From positions 4,927,504 through 4,991,503 of the forward strand of contig OZ036008.1 in NCBI GenBank assembly GCA_964035015.1: a stretch of DNA of 64,000 nucleotides. Reading direction: 5' to 3'. The stretch comes from Corallium rubrum (Eukaryota > Cnidaria > Anthozoa > Scleralcyonacea > Coralliidae). This document shows, piece by piece, positions 44,755-56,029 of this stretch. A model generated the notes under the pieces. That model was not told where the DNA came from and did no database searches. It saw only the letters and a list, made by a program, of their open reading frames with translations. Every line of letters starts with the position of its first letter. Position 1 is the stretch's first letter. Both the position numbers and the translations under genes were made by a program.

Positions 44755-45840
44755 ATTAACTTATGACAAAACTGACAGTGGTGGTGATGACCACCACAAC
44801 CATGATGATGATGATGTTTACCATAGTAATAACACCATGATAACGAGGATCAGATGACCATGTGATCATGACTGGATTGTCATGACTACAACTATGGTGA
44901 TTGATGGTCATCACCTTAGATGACCATGATGATGATGATCAGATGACCATGATGATGATGATGATCAAATGATCATGAATGATGATCATCAGATGACCAT
45001 GATGATGATGATCAGATGACCATGATGATGATGATCAGATGACCATGATGATGGTGACCAAATGACCATGATGTTGATGATAAAATGACCATGATGATGA
45101 TGATCAGATGACCATCATGACGATGATCAGATGACCATGATGATGATGATGATCAAATGATCATGAATGATGATCATCAGATGACCATGATGATGATGAT
45201 CAGATGACCATGATGATGGTGACCAAATGACCATGATGTTGATGATAAAATGACCATGATGATGATGATCAGATGACCATGATGACGATGATCAGATGAC
45301 CATGACGATGATGATCAAATGATCATGAATGATGATCATCAGATGACCATGATGACAATGATCAGATGACCATGATGATGATGATCAGATGACCATGATG
45401 ATGATGACCAAATGACCATGATGTTGATGATAAAATGACCATGATGATGATGATCAGATGACCATGATGACGATGATCAGATGACCATGACGATGATGAT
45501 CAGATGACCATGATGATGATGATCAGATGACCATGATGACAATGATCAGATGACCATGATGATGATCAGATGACCATGATGATGATGACCAAATGACCAT
45601 GATGTTGATGATAAAATGACCATGATGATCAGATGACCATGACGATGATGATCAAATGACCATGATGATGATGATCAGATGACCATGGTGATGATGATCA
45701 GATGACCATGATGATGATGATCAGATGACCATGATGATCAGATGACCAAATGACCATGATGTTGATGTTGATGATAAAATGACCATTATGATGATGATCA
45801 GATGACCATGATGATGATAAAATGACCATGATGATGGTGA
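44755..45840 (+). repeat. ATGATGATGATCAGATGACC minisatellite
   Basis: About 1.1 kb of roughly 20-23 bp units, with higher-order blocks of about 200 bp containing AAATGACCATGATGTTGATG. Lies in the TANGO2 intron upstream of the 44606 acceptor. Confidence 0.93.
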
Positions 45841-45904
45841 GGAAGGTAGTGATGATAACAACAACATGCATTTTTCCAATGGTGTATTACAATTTCTCAA
45901 ACAT

Positions 45905-45990
45905 TTACAGTCAAAATGGAAATACCTTCCACTTCTTCTTCTGTAGTTCATTGCGTATTTACTGTATTTCTGTAGCCGCTCAGCGAAGCC
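45905..45990 (+). mobile_element. MITE family B end fragment
   Basis: TTTACAGTCAAAATGGAAAT followed by ACCTTCCACTTCTTCTTCTG and ATTTACTGTATTTCTGTAGC, the clearest copy of the family B terminus. Confidence 0.6.
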
Positions 45991-46129
45991 TGAGCGAATT
46001 TTGTGTGTGTGGTTGCCAGCACGTGATCTGTCATAGTTTATATTAACAACCACGACACGCGATTGACCCCATATGGATGACACCGAGAGTCTGTATATTG
46101 CATTAAAACGAGGCATTCTCATTCGCCTG

Positions 46130-47780
46130 TTTAAGGTCTTCGTTAAGGTTTGCAGGGTCATTTCTGTAAAGCGCTCTCAATTCGTCTCAATTTATGCCAC
46201 AAAAATAAAATAGATATCGTTAAAAGTCTTAGAAAGCTCAGTATGAATTTATAGAATACAATGGTGTCTTTGGTTTCGCGATAAACACAAACCGTTAATA
46301 GTTGTGAATTTTTTAATTAAAACCAGAGGACTTCACTTGGAGCGACTTTAAATAAGAACAAAGCGTTTCATTTTGTTCAAAAAATATTTTCGCAGTTCGA
46401 TTTCGAGATAAATGTCCAGCAAAACGGTGTCAACGGTTTTTTATTTATTGCCTGGTTTCGAATTTATGACTTATTTTGTCCGAATGTTGGTCGAAAAACA
46501 GCATTTTAAACTTTGGTCGTCAATAAAATCGGCAAAACTCGACATATAAAAAAACGCCGCTGATACCGTTTTGCTGGAAATTTATCTCGGAATCAAACTG
46601 TAACAGTTGTTGAACCCGGTCGGGGATTTGCGGGGGGTCGTGTTGTGTTTTGGTTCTTGGCTTGATATTCCACAGGTGACTCAACCGCACACTATGTTTA
46701 CAGTTGTGCTTGTTATATATATAAACTTGGAAAATGTTGTAGACTGAAAGCCAGCCGCCGATCTCATCTCGTTCTCACGGCAGCTGGCTTTCAGTCTAAA
46801 AATGTTGCCGTATTTTAACTTATAGTTCTGTAAATCATTAAAATAAACTTACTTTTAACAGTTCATCTCTCATGTTGTCTACCCTCAGTGAGTTGAAACT
46901 TGTAGCAACTCTATTATACATTAATATACCCTTACCTTAATTATGAATTAATGAGTTGGGGTAATATGGGTAGGCCTAATACTTACACAACTAGCTTAAT
47001 GAAAATTCGATCTAGTCAAAACACATGTATAAAATGCATATTTTTTGCCTCAAGGAGAGAAAATCCGTCACCATATTACAATCTTTTAAATATTCTGCGC
47101 ACGATAATTTATTTTAGTTATTGTCATCTTTTTTTCTTTATGTAGTAATTGTATAATTGTAATTATGATCTATAACTGTAGTAAGTGTGCAAATTCAATA
47201 AAAGTCTAAAAAAAAAAAGTCGAACGGCGTTCGACCCCATTAAATAATCAAACAAGGTTGGAAACTACACTCCCTCGCACCTCCATCGCTCTGACATCGA
47301 GCGAGATTTTCTTCACCAAAAATCTGTCCGATCGCCGTTTTGACCTTTCACACATAAAGATCGATACTTCTTCAGTTCTTCTTCCTCAGAAAGCCATCGA
47401 CTTTAATTCGACCGGAATATGCGTTATGAATTAGCTTTGACCACAACGGTTTGAAAAATAGGTAGGCGCTTGCGTACATGCGGATACTGGTATTTGGCTA
47501 ACATGACTGAACAATGTAAATTGTATATTGCAAACACATTAGTGTACTGAAGATACTACAACTTATTATTGTAAAGTAAACATATACTATGATGGTGATT
47601 GTAAGATACCTCAAGCTGAGTGCTTTAATGGCATAATGAGCAAATTAGAACAGGGGTAACACGTACGGAATCGCAGGAAGTTTCGGACAAACAACATTGT
47701 GCGTGGGGAACATGTAAAAATGACGCACGTTTGCCTCATTTGCTTAAACGGAATTCGAATAACGACTGTGTATTCTTTGT
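46130..47780 (+). repeat. Long interspersed repeat, copy 1 (plus strand)
   Basis: Matches 50620-51510 in reverse complement over several blocks: GGTGTCTTTGGTTTCGCGAT, CAACCGCACACTA, CGTATTTTAACTTATAGTTC, GAACGGCGTTCGACCCC and AAATCTGTCCGATCGCCGTT. Near 47690-47790 both copies carry a CAWGTCKND-like frame followed by LPHLLKRNSN, perhaps the remnant of a zinc-binding element protein. About 550 bp present here (47160-47210 poly-A-like and 47440-47640) is absent from the other copy. Confidence 0.7.
46740..46798. mobile_element. 59-bp mobile hairpin with 9-bp TSD
   Basis: TAGACTGAAAGCCAGC and GCTGGCTTTCAGTCTA are perfect inverted ends. Flanked by AAAATGTTG on both sides (46731-46739, 46799-46807). 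The inverted paralogue near 51120-51135 has a single AAAATGTTG and no hairpin, giving the empty site. Confidence 0.88.
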
Positions 47781-48290
47781 ATACACTTTCCTGCTTTTCT
47801 CGTCCAGAAAGCTTAGTGTATTTTTTGTTAAATTGAGCACTGGTATAGTGTACTGCTTATCGTATTTCCTGGGGGCTTATACTTTTAAAAGTTGTTCTTT
47901 TGCAGTTAGCTTAGACAAAACAGACTTGGCGTAATGACTTTTGCAGTTTTCTCTGAGCCTTTCCATTTCTTTAAGTTCTGGGCTTTGTCTTTAATGACAT
48001 CATAAAGAAACTCTAGAGTTGCATGGCATTTCTCTTAAGCTTTTGGGTGTTATTAAATTCTCGTCAGGTAGGCTTTCAATGTGCTCTATCTGTATGTCAG
48101 TCTAAATTTATAACAGAAAACCAAAGGTATATTAAAATTATATAAATATATACATTTCCAGGATTCTTTGCTATTATTATTGCTGCCTCCCATCAGGGAG
48201 GCAGCACACTAATTTCGGCATTCTTGGGTCCAGTCTTCACGCCGATCTATATAAAGCGTGCAGTATAATTCTGGATTTTGTCGATCGATG

Positions 48291-48451
48291 TTTGTTTTGT
48301 TTGTTTGTTTGTTTGTTTGTTTGTTTGTTTGTTTGTTTGTTTGTTTGTTTGTTTGTTTGTTTGTTTGTTTGTTTGTTTGTTTGTTTGTTTGTTTGTTTGT
48401 TTGTTTGTTTGTTTGTTTGTTTGTTTGTTTGTTTGTTTGTTTGTTTGTTTG
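48291..48451 (+). repeat. (GTTT)n microsatellite
   Basis: About 40 tandem GTTT units, nearly perfect. Confidence 0.97.
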
Positions 48452-48539
48452 TATGTTCGCGCGCTAAACGATAACTCGTTTTAACTGTCAAGCCGCCGGC
48501 CAAAAGTAATACGGGCGCTTCATATCATTTCCTCGTCAG

Positions 48540-48725
48540 TGGTTTTTGAGAGTTCTCTTTGAGAATTTGAGAAAATCTGGCGATACGTTTAGTTTATCTA
48601 ACTACAATGAAAATATGGAGAAGATAACACAGTTCATTCCTAATGAGATCATCCTCAGCACTGTATCTCCTGATATGCTCACATGTGCTCTACTGTCCAT
48701 ACCTGATGTTCAAGTAACATTATGA
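48540..48725 (+). CDS. Unassigned terminal exon
   Basis: Follows a plausible acceptor (tttcctcgtcag). An open 61-codon frame ends in TGA: WFLRVLFENLRKSGDTFSLS, then NMEKITQFIPNEIILSTVSP and LLSIPDVQVTL. Composition is protein-like and unlike the surrounding AT-rich DNA. I do not recognise the family and found no upstream exon, so it may equally be a gene fragment. Confidence 0.35.
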   Translation, partial: WFLRVLFENLRKSGDTFSLSNYNENMEKITQFIPNEIILSTVSPDMLTCALLSIPDVQVTL

Positions 48726-48729
48726 CGTC

Positions 48730-49110
48730 CAAAAGAAACTCATTGATGTCGCCAACATTGACATTTAACTTTTATAACATTGGCCTATGGCAACATTTAT
48801 CATCATTGTAAAACGTTACAAAATATGTTAACCTTGTTATGTTCGTGTTATGTTTCACCATTTATGCTCTGAAATTTGTTGACATTGACAAAATGTTATT
48901 TTCAGAACAATAATTAATCACCTTCAAATTGCTATTTGAACAGTTTTTATCTGTCTAAGAAACTTATTCATGTCACCAAGATTGACATTTAATTTGGAGA
49001 ACATGTTATACCGATACTTATCATAATTCTAAAACGTTAAAAAATATGTTAACTTCGTTATGTTTCACCATTACTCTATGTTATGAAATTTGTTGACATT
49101 GACAATATAC
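48730..49110 (+). repeat. Two diverged tandem copies, about 185 bp
   Basis: ATTGACATTTAACTTTTATA ... GAAATTTGTTGACATTGACA ... TTTTCAGAACAATAATTA is repeated from 48975; the second copy is interrupted by the LINE fragment at 49136 and resumes at about 49880 (TCTCAGAACAATAATTAGTG). Confidence 0.65.
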
Positions 49111-49135
49111 AGAAACTTTAATCAAACTCACTGAA

Positions 49136-49888
49136 TACAATGCAATACAATACAATACAATACAATACAATACAATAAAAAAGACAAGGTACAAATACGT
49201 TACAAACAACAAAAGTGATAAGTGAGTTAGATAAGGGGCTAGCGAACGGACTCGAAGTCCCAACTAGGCCAACCCCCGTATACACTACTAAAATAAATAA
49301 ATTGACATAAAATTAGAAATTTGCGAGAATACAGATTCTCAGCAGCAGAAAGGTCTGCCAGTACTTCTACAATTAGGACACACAGTTTTCCATGTTCCCA
49401 CTCTATCACTATCGAAGACAGTTTCTAGCTTAGTAAAATAGAAATTGTACAACTGAGATTTAAAGGAGGAGAAAGTATCTGATTGACGAATTACAAGTGG
49501 TAAGTTATTCCAAAGTCGAACAATGCGATTAAAAAAAGAGTCTCTGAACAGTGATGTACGAAAACGGTGAATTGGACGAAGATTAAAATTAGAAACAGAG
49601 CTTCTGGTGCGGCCACTAGAGATACAAACATAATGGTTTAGCCGGATGTTGTAGAAACCGTTTATGTATTTATACATAAAACATAAGTCACGGCATTCTA
49701 GCCAGTAAGAGATAGGAAGTAGATTTAGGGAAACTAGGCGAGTCTTATAGTTAGGTCGGAGATTAGGATCAGAATTACAACTAAGAATAAAACGGGTGGC
49801 ACGCCTCTGTACACCTTCAAGTAATTTTAAATCTGTAATACACGACTGAGGAGCCCACACTTCGCTAGCGTAATATCTTATTCTCAGA
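49136..49888 (-). mobile_element. 5'-truncated CR1/L2-like LINE
   Basis: 3' end is a (TTGTA)n tail (about 49136-49180, plus strand ACAATACAAT). It carries only the last 188 codons of the RT ORF. Inserted in the second copy of a tandem repeat, with AATAT on both sides as a possible short target duplication. Confidence 0.82.
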
Positions 49889-49905
49889 ACAATAATTAGT
49901 GACAC
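49339..49905 (-). pseudogene. LINE RT C-terminal fragment
   Basis: Frame with RYYASEVWAPQSCITDLKLL, EGVQRRATRFIL, NLLPISYWLECRDLC, FRDSFFNRIVRLWNNLP and a Cys tail CPNCRSTGRPFCC. Clearly related to the 35213-36631 protein but a different subfamily, judging by the sequence differences and the different 3' tail. Confidence 0.88.
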
Positions 49906-50194
49906 TCAAATTGTTAAAAATATTTTGCAGTGTTTTTCTCTATTGTATTAGAGTAATCGTAAACGCCGCCAGATATACTGTAGCTCCCAGTGCCACATGC
50001 ACTATTGCCTATACCGTGGGAATGGACAAAATATAAATTCCCTGGGTTGACATGACCCCTAAACCATTTTATGGTCTCTAACATTTTTAGTAGCCGTTGT
50101 CTTGTAATGCCATTGCCCTTACAGTGTTTGCTTACAAGAGGCAGTATTTTCCTTGCAATAGTAACTGCTAGTTTATCAAATATAGTTTTTAATT

Positions 50195-50198
<4 letters not shown>

Positions 50199-50247
<49 letters not shown>
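50199..50247 (+). repeat. (TA)n microsatellite
   Basis: About 25 TA units. Confidence 0.95.
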
Positions 50248-50249
<2 letters not shown>

Positions 50250-50250
<1 letters not shown>

Positions 50251-50619
50251 GACCTGCAAAAGATGTTACGTTGTGGTTTTAAGAGTTCTTTCGTTTAAGA
50301 CAATAATAATTTTCGCTTCGTAGATACTTTAACCATATTTACTGAATATAATTTGTCTTACCTGAGTATCACAGTCTTATTAAGAGATATCGCTATTAAG
50401 GTGTCTTCTACATTATCAGAAGGCAGGTTCGTCATGAACAGACTGGTCTTGATTGTCTGGGTTAATATGGTTTAGCTCTGATAGTGACAACAACACTTTA
50501 ACCGCATCTTTCCTTTTCATTGAACGGCGTCTTTTGGGTGCGCACCATTCTCTTCTTGTTGGCTGTTTTCTTTGGCGGAACAAAAAGTTTCGCCATCTAT
50601 ACTGAAGAGCTCAAAAAAG
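50250..50619. other. No gene recognised
   Basis: Unique-looking sequence. Its right end reads on the minus strand into the repeat copy 2 frame; no domain is identified. Confidence 0.4.
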
Positions 50620-51510
50620 CTCTAGAAGCCTCTGCGGAGGAGAAAGGAACAGCAAAGCGTACAAAGAATTCGAATTCCGTTTAAGCAAATGAGGCAAGGG
50701 TGCGTCATTTTTACATGTTCCCCCCACGCACAATGTTTGTCCGAAAATTGCGTATGTGTTACGCCCAGCCGTGATACTGTACCCGAGGCTAATTCATAAC
50801 GCATATTCCGGTCGAAGAAGTCGATGGCTTAACCGTGAAAATCGAAGGTTGTGTATAAGTATTTTGAAAAGTTGGACGTTTCTGAGGAAGAAGTAGTATC
50901 GATCTTTATGTGTGAAAGGTCAAAACGGCGATCGGACAGATTTTTGGTGGAGGAAATCTCGCTCGATGTCAGAGTGATGGGGGCGCGAGGGGGTGCAGTT
51001 TCCAACCTTGTTTGATTATTTAACGGGGTCGAACGCCGTTCGAAACTATTGCCGCTACAAGTTTCAACTCACTGAAGGTAGTTTATTTTAATGATTTACG
51101 GAACTATAAGTTAAAATACGGCAACATTTTCCAAGTTTATATATATAACAAGTACAACAACTGTAAGCCTAGTGTGCGGTTGGGTCACCTGTGGATATTC
51201 GTGTGTGTACTGTTCTGGTTATTTACTTCGTTGCTTCTTCGAGGTTACAAAACTACAAAAAAAGATTTTGAACAAAATGAAACGATTTTTACTCGAGTCG
51301 CCCCGAGTGAAGCCCTCTTGTTTTAATTTAAAAATTCACAACTATTAACGGTTTGTGTTTATCGCGAAACCAAAGACACCACTGTATTCTATAAATTAAT
51401 AGCTTTCTAACGATATCTATTTTATTTTTGTGGCATAAATTCTGACGAGTTGAGAGCGCTTTCCAGAAATGACCCTGAAAACCTATACGAAGACCTTAAT
51501 ACTTGTCTCC
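50620..51510 (-). repeat. Long interspersed repeat, copy 2 (minus strand)
   Basis: Inverted relative of 46130-47780, about 3.5 kb away. It lacks the 59-bp hairpin and keeps the LPHLLKRNSNS-like frame on the minus strand at about 50650-50730. Confidence 0.7.
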
Positions 51511-52506
51511 GCGTAACTCGGCACTTTTTAACATATTTTCTCAAACTCATTAATCATGAACCAAAAACAAAAGAAATGAATGTTTAATCAGTGCTTTGAA
51601 ATCGGAGGAAAAGTACTAGTACTTTGAAATAAGGCAAATTATAGTACGTTTCAGAGGTATCTTCAGAGTTTTGCGTTTGAGAAGTCAGTTCAAATACTCG
51701 ACGTCGGACTTTACCGAGATTACAAAGCCCTCGTGCACATGAAAAAGGCTCGCCTTTTCAAAAAGCACTCGGACTTTGAAATGCCAGTAAAGTCCTCCGT
51801 CTCGTATTTGAACTATTACATACATTACTACATGTTTCTGAATAGTTATTTAAAGAAAAATCAGAGTTTTCGCTACGCAGGCTAAACACGGCTAAACACG
51901 GCGGACTGCGGTGGCAGTCTTTTCACGGAACCAATTTAAGTGGACGAATATCCTCCACTTTATCCTCCTTCTGAAGAAATAAACTTGAAATTCAAGAGAA
52001 AAATTAACAACAAAGCAGCAGCAACTTTATACGTGTCTACCTTTGTACCTAGCTATAGCTACCGCGGCCGGTAGTCACGTAGCCAGTCTAGACTACATGC
52101 CATTTCACATGGGGGGTATTCTATAATTGTAAGAATTGGCGACTTTTATCGCTAGAGTTTCCTCGCTCTTCAGTAGCGGCTACACAAATACAGTAAGATA
52201 CAACCAAATTAGACCATGGGCCGACCTCAAGAAATGTGATTTTTGGATGCGCACATCGCGGAACCAAAAATTTTTTTCACAAACATGTAGTACACATATA
52301 ACAAATGAAAAATATCGGGTGTGTCAATCTGGAAACTTGCACATTAAGTAGGAAATTCGACGAACCTTCTCGACTAAATTTGTCAATTGTAAACTGAAAC
52401 CGAAACCATGTTATTAATAAGTAGCCAATCAGCATCGTTGTTACTAAATCACGAGCCAATCACGCGGCCTTGTAGAAGATCATCACTTTCAGTCCTTCAG
52501 TAAACA
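51511..52506. other. Mostly unannotated; MITE family B fragment
   Basis: 52150-52200 contains GTAGCGGCTACACAAATACA, the inverted family B signature. 51690-51830 has a weak foldback around TCGACGTCGGACTTTAC and GTCCTCCGTCTCGTATTTG. No gene seen. Confidence 0.4.
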
Positions 52507-52847
52507 GTGGCGGCTGAAAATACAGGTCAGTCAGCCAAGAACTTCTGTGTTATGCACGTCGTAAATAATGCAAAAGGTAAATTGAGTTCATTTACATATT
52601 TGTCGTGGTGTAAATGGAAAAATTGCGGCAAAATGGAAAAGATTTTCGTGTATAGAGGGCGAAAGAGCTCGGGAATCGGAGTCGAATATGAAGTTGATCT
52701 TGGACTCCACGTGCGATTTATTCGCAAACATCGAGTTCTGAGGAGAGGCAAGTTCCATCGGCAATGTTACACCAGATTCTGTAATATACAGATGCATAAA
52801 CGGGAAGGAGACCGACAAACTAAAAGAGACGAGCTAACCAAAGCAGG
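52507..52847 (+). CDS. Possible exon, Cys/His-containing protein
   Basis: An open frame ending at a donor-like AG|GTATGG. It encodes SWCKWKNCGK and FHRQCYTRFCNIQ; the (F/Y)HRxCYxxF motif is seen in several invertebrate multigene proteins of uncertain function, often linked to mobile elements. It may belong with the Cys-rich terminal exon at 59021, the Ngaro-type element having landed between them. The link is inference. The start codon is not certain. Confidence 0.4.
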
Positions 52848-52883
52848 TATGGATAAACTAAGAATTATTGTATTCAACAACAG

Positions 52884-52934
52884 ATCAATGATTGTATTGA
52901 ATTGAATGTGTTTATTAAAATATTCAAGTTGTTA
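52884..52934 (+). repeat. 51-bp flanking direct repeat, left
   Basis: ATCAATGATTGTATTGAATT to AAGTTGTTA is identical to 58145-58195 and lies immediately outside the A1 repeat. Confidence 0.92.
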
Positions 52935-53128
52935 ATGTGGTTATGTATTAACCGAGGTTAAACCAAAGGAGATATATATGCTTGCGCCTCAAGGCAGAAT
53001 GCGGAGTATGTGGCCTGACGTCACGCAGCGCAAGGGAGACCGGAAAGCGCAGGCCCACTACGCTAACGAGCACTCTAGGCCGACAAGATAAACGCTCGGC
53101 GCGAAGTACATTCAAGCGAAATCCTCAC
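52934..53128 (+). repeat. Split direct repeat A1 (195 bp)
   Basis: Identical in length and nearly or fully identical in sequence to 57708-57902: starts AATGTGGTTATGTATTAACC and ends GCGAAATCCTCAC. Confidence 0.92.
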
Positions 53129-54104
53129 GCTTATAGTCCAAAGGAAGCTAACGAAATGTCAGCTCCAATCGAGGTATATACGGATAAGCTATACGGATAA
53201 GCGAAGATTCGGCGAAAACGAACAGCTCAGACCAGAGTTCCAGCGAACAGATGCCATGGAACCATTGGTGAATTCTTAAATGCAGTTCAACAAGCAGTTG
53301 CGCAAACCCTTAAGCAGCAAATGTAGCTTTGGTCCCGAAGCAACGACCAGGCCCCACTACCGTTAGTCATCCTACGGGGCGAAATGGCTCACTACGCTAT
53401 TGCTCGACTTGCTGTCCCACACAAGTTCAAGAGCGCCGCAAATTTCAAACTTACTTGATCCAAGTCTAACTTTAGAGATGCCCGAGCGAAGGTGTGCTAC
53501 CAAGTTCCCAGCGACTGAAGTTAAACGACGAAAAACCGCTTCACTCGAGGTGAGATCGTTTTTAATTTATTTACAATAGAAGAGAGCGTCGTAGGCAAAG
53601 TCAATATGCTGCGCGTTTGCTTGTGACTGAGACGCGGCAAAGAACGAAACATTGTTACTGTCAAACACTTGAATTTTGATCCGTCAGCGACATTAGATTA
53701 ATTGCAAGGCTATGGATGAACTCGAGACGTAACAATTTGAGTTAGAGTCTCTACCCTATACCAAAGACGAGGCCGAACTAAAATAATTCGCAGCGTCGAT
53801 AAGCCCAGATGTCGCGCTCGCGGGAAAAATAGCCGCAACAAGTCTGTTCACCAATCGATTGAGGCGAGGGTAAAGGAAAATGGGGAATTGCCAGCCGAAG
53901 TTTCAGGGTTCGAAAAGCCATCACTTCTTTGAAACCCGCATTGCAGAAGAAAAGCGAATCTGAACTTGCACTAAGCGAATGAAAACAGCAAATCGAAGAG
54001 TTCAGTATAAAAACTAAACAACAAGCGGAAATTGATGGGCAACATGCTGTCTCAATTAAATTGGTACAGTCAAAGCCGTCAAAGTTCAAGCACACGACAA
54101 GCAA

Positions 54105-54515
54105 TTGATAAGCGATACTGCAGATATAAACGCGGGTAAACCTTTAGAAAGCACTAAAGAGGAGAAGCTCCTACAAATCCATCATTTGCGCCGCGAGTTT
54201 AGAATTTCGGGACAGATTGGTGAGCCAGGTCAAACCGACAAACCCACCTTTGTGTTGCTTACTCACCATATCGATTCCGGTTTAAAGCGTCAATACAAGG
54301 GGAGCGAAATCGCCGACGCTGTGACTCGTGCTATTTATTTGTATCGTAGTCTGCGTAGCCCGGTGGAGACATTAAATGATTTGTCTCTCCCTAAGCTGAG
54401 GAAAGTCCTTCGCGTTCATTATCCGGAGAAAACTGCGTCAGAATCAACAGCTGTCTACGATCTTTCAACACCCGTAAGAAACCTCTTCGCGCCCTCGACT
54501 TGCGTAAGAATATAG
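54105..54515 (+). pseudogene. gag-like protein remnant
   Basis: Frame with LRREFRISGQIGEPGQTDKP, THHIDSGLKRQYKGSEIADA and LRSPVETLNDLSLPKLRKVL, a type of sequence I associate with invertebrate retroelement gag-like proteins. After about 54480 the frame shifts (LRKNIGFLAKI) and degrades. The family name is from memory, not a search. Confidence 0.55.
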
Positions 54516-55076
54516 GTTTTCTAGCAAAGATCCGACTGCGAAGTTCACCACGACGAACCTTTAATTTCACGAAATCCTTCGCGACGTACAACAAGGTCAG
54601 ACCATCGCTTCCAAAGAGCTGTTTCCAATTGTTCCCCGCATGTGCACGGTGGGGGGGGGGGGGGGGGCACTGGCACCAAACGCGCGTGCAATCTAAATGC
54701 GCCGACGAAAGCGTAGTGACGAATTTGCGCAGTGGTACATAAAAGGACGAGGACATAGATTACTCTACAGCAGTCAGAGGAATGCGCGGGAAACTTGCGA
54801 ACGTTTTCAATCTGTCTGCGGTCAACTGAGCACTCCACTCGCGCCTGAGAAATGCACCGGTCCGGGGCATAGAGTTAGATTCCGCTAAAGAGACAGCTCG
54901 TTTGCCAACGCAAAAAATTCGTCGAGCTTATGACCTTGATCTTGCAATGGCGAGCAGAAAATTTTGCACCAAGTAAGAGCTGGAATTTCTTATTGCTAAA
55001 TTACAATATGCTATACTCTGGCCATACTCCGGTTACTTTCAGAACGGCTTAACAACCAGCATCGCCTAAACTGTAG

Positions 55077-55725
55077 TTACAACGATGCCGTTTCGCATTC
55101 GACACATAGGTATAATGAACCATTTCGCATTAGAGGCATGGGTATAACGAGCCCATTTCGCATTCGACGCATGGGTATAACGAGCCCATTTCGCATTCGA
55201 CGCATGGGTATAACGAGCCCATTTCGCAGTCGACGCATGGGTATAACGACCCCCTTTTCGCATTCGACGCATGGGTATAACGAGCCCATTTCGCATTCGA
55301 CGCATGGGTATAACGAGCCCTTTTTCGCATTCGAAGCATGGGTATAACGACCCCCTTTTCAAATTCGACGCATGGGTATAACGAGCCCATTTCGCAGTCG
55401 ACGCATGGGTATAACGACCCCCTTTTCGCATTCGACGCATGGGTATAACGAGCCCATTTCGCATTCGACGCATGGGTATAACGAGCCCCTTTTTCGCATT
55501 CGAAGCATGGGTATAACGACCCCCTTTTCGAATTCGACGCATGGGTATAACGAGCCCATTTCGCATTCGACGCATGGGTATAACGAGCCCATTTCGCATT
55601 CGACGCATGGGTATAACGAGCCCGTTTCGCATTCGACGCAGGGGTATAACGAGCCCTTTTCGCATTCGACGCATGGGTATAGCGCGCCCATTCCGAGCAT
55701 GGGTATAGCGGGGCTCGCAATTACA
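55077..55725 (+). repeat. GCATGGGTATAACGAGCCCATTTC minisatellite, left
   Basis: About 19 units of 31-35 bp with core CGACGCATGGGTATAACGA and variable linkers (GCCCATTTCGCATT or CCCCCTTTTCGCATT). The minus-strand frames rich in YTHASNAKWAR are repeat artefacts. It replaces the region where the reverse transcriptase should be. Confidence 0.93.
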
Positions 55726-55737
55726 ACAGCAAAGGAT

Positions 55738-56029
55738 CCAGTTTCGATGTGATAACGAAAGCGTCGTCGCGATATTACAAACCGGTTCATCGAAGGACCC
55801 AAGCATTATGCATCTGATCCGGTTCCTTTTCATCCTCACTGCCCGTTTCAGCCTTACAATTAGGGCCGTACACGTCCCAGGAAAGAATAACGAGATTGCT
55901 GACGCATTATCCCGATTTCGCTTGCAGGAGTTCTTCCGCCTGGTACCTACAGCCTCGGCCAAACCAGTCGCTATCCCACAAAGCCTGCGCGACAGATTAC
56001 CATCTCACATCTCGAACAACGCGCCTTGA
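55738..56029 (+). pseudogene. Retroelement RNase H, C-terminal part
   Basis: RCDNESVVAILQTGSSKDPS, RAVHVPGKNNEIADALSRF: the last catalytic Asp regions and the HVPGxxNxxADALSR signature of RNase H in DIRS-order elements. The N-terminal part ends abruptly in the minisatellite. It overlaps the start of the recombinase frame by 4 nt. Confidence 0.83.

Noticed and set aside
45721..46161. 146-codon minus-strand frame as a TANGO2 5' exon
   Set aside because: Lacks the NRDE signature and lies in minisatellite and repeat sequence.
48237..48503. VCLF and TNKQ repeat frames
   Set aside because: Translation of the GTTT microsatellite.
55077..55725. CRISPR-like regular array
   Set aside because: Repeats are contiguous with short variable linkers, not unique spacers, and the DNA is eukaryotic.
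55066..55962. 298-codon minus-strand frame with YTHASNAKW repeats
   Set aside because: Translation of the minisatellite; it runs across the retroelement RNase H on the opposite strand.
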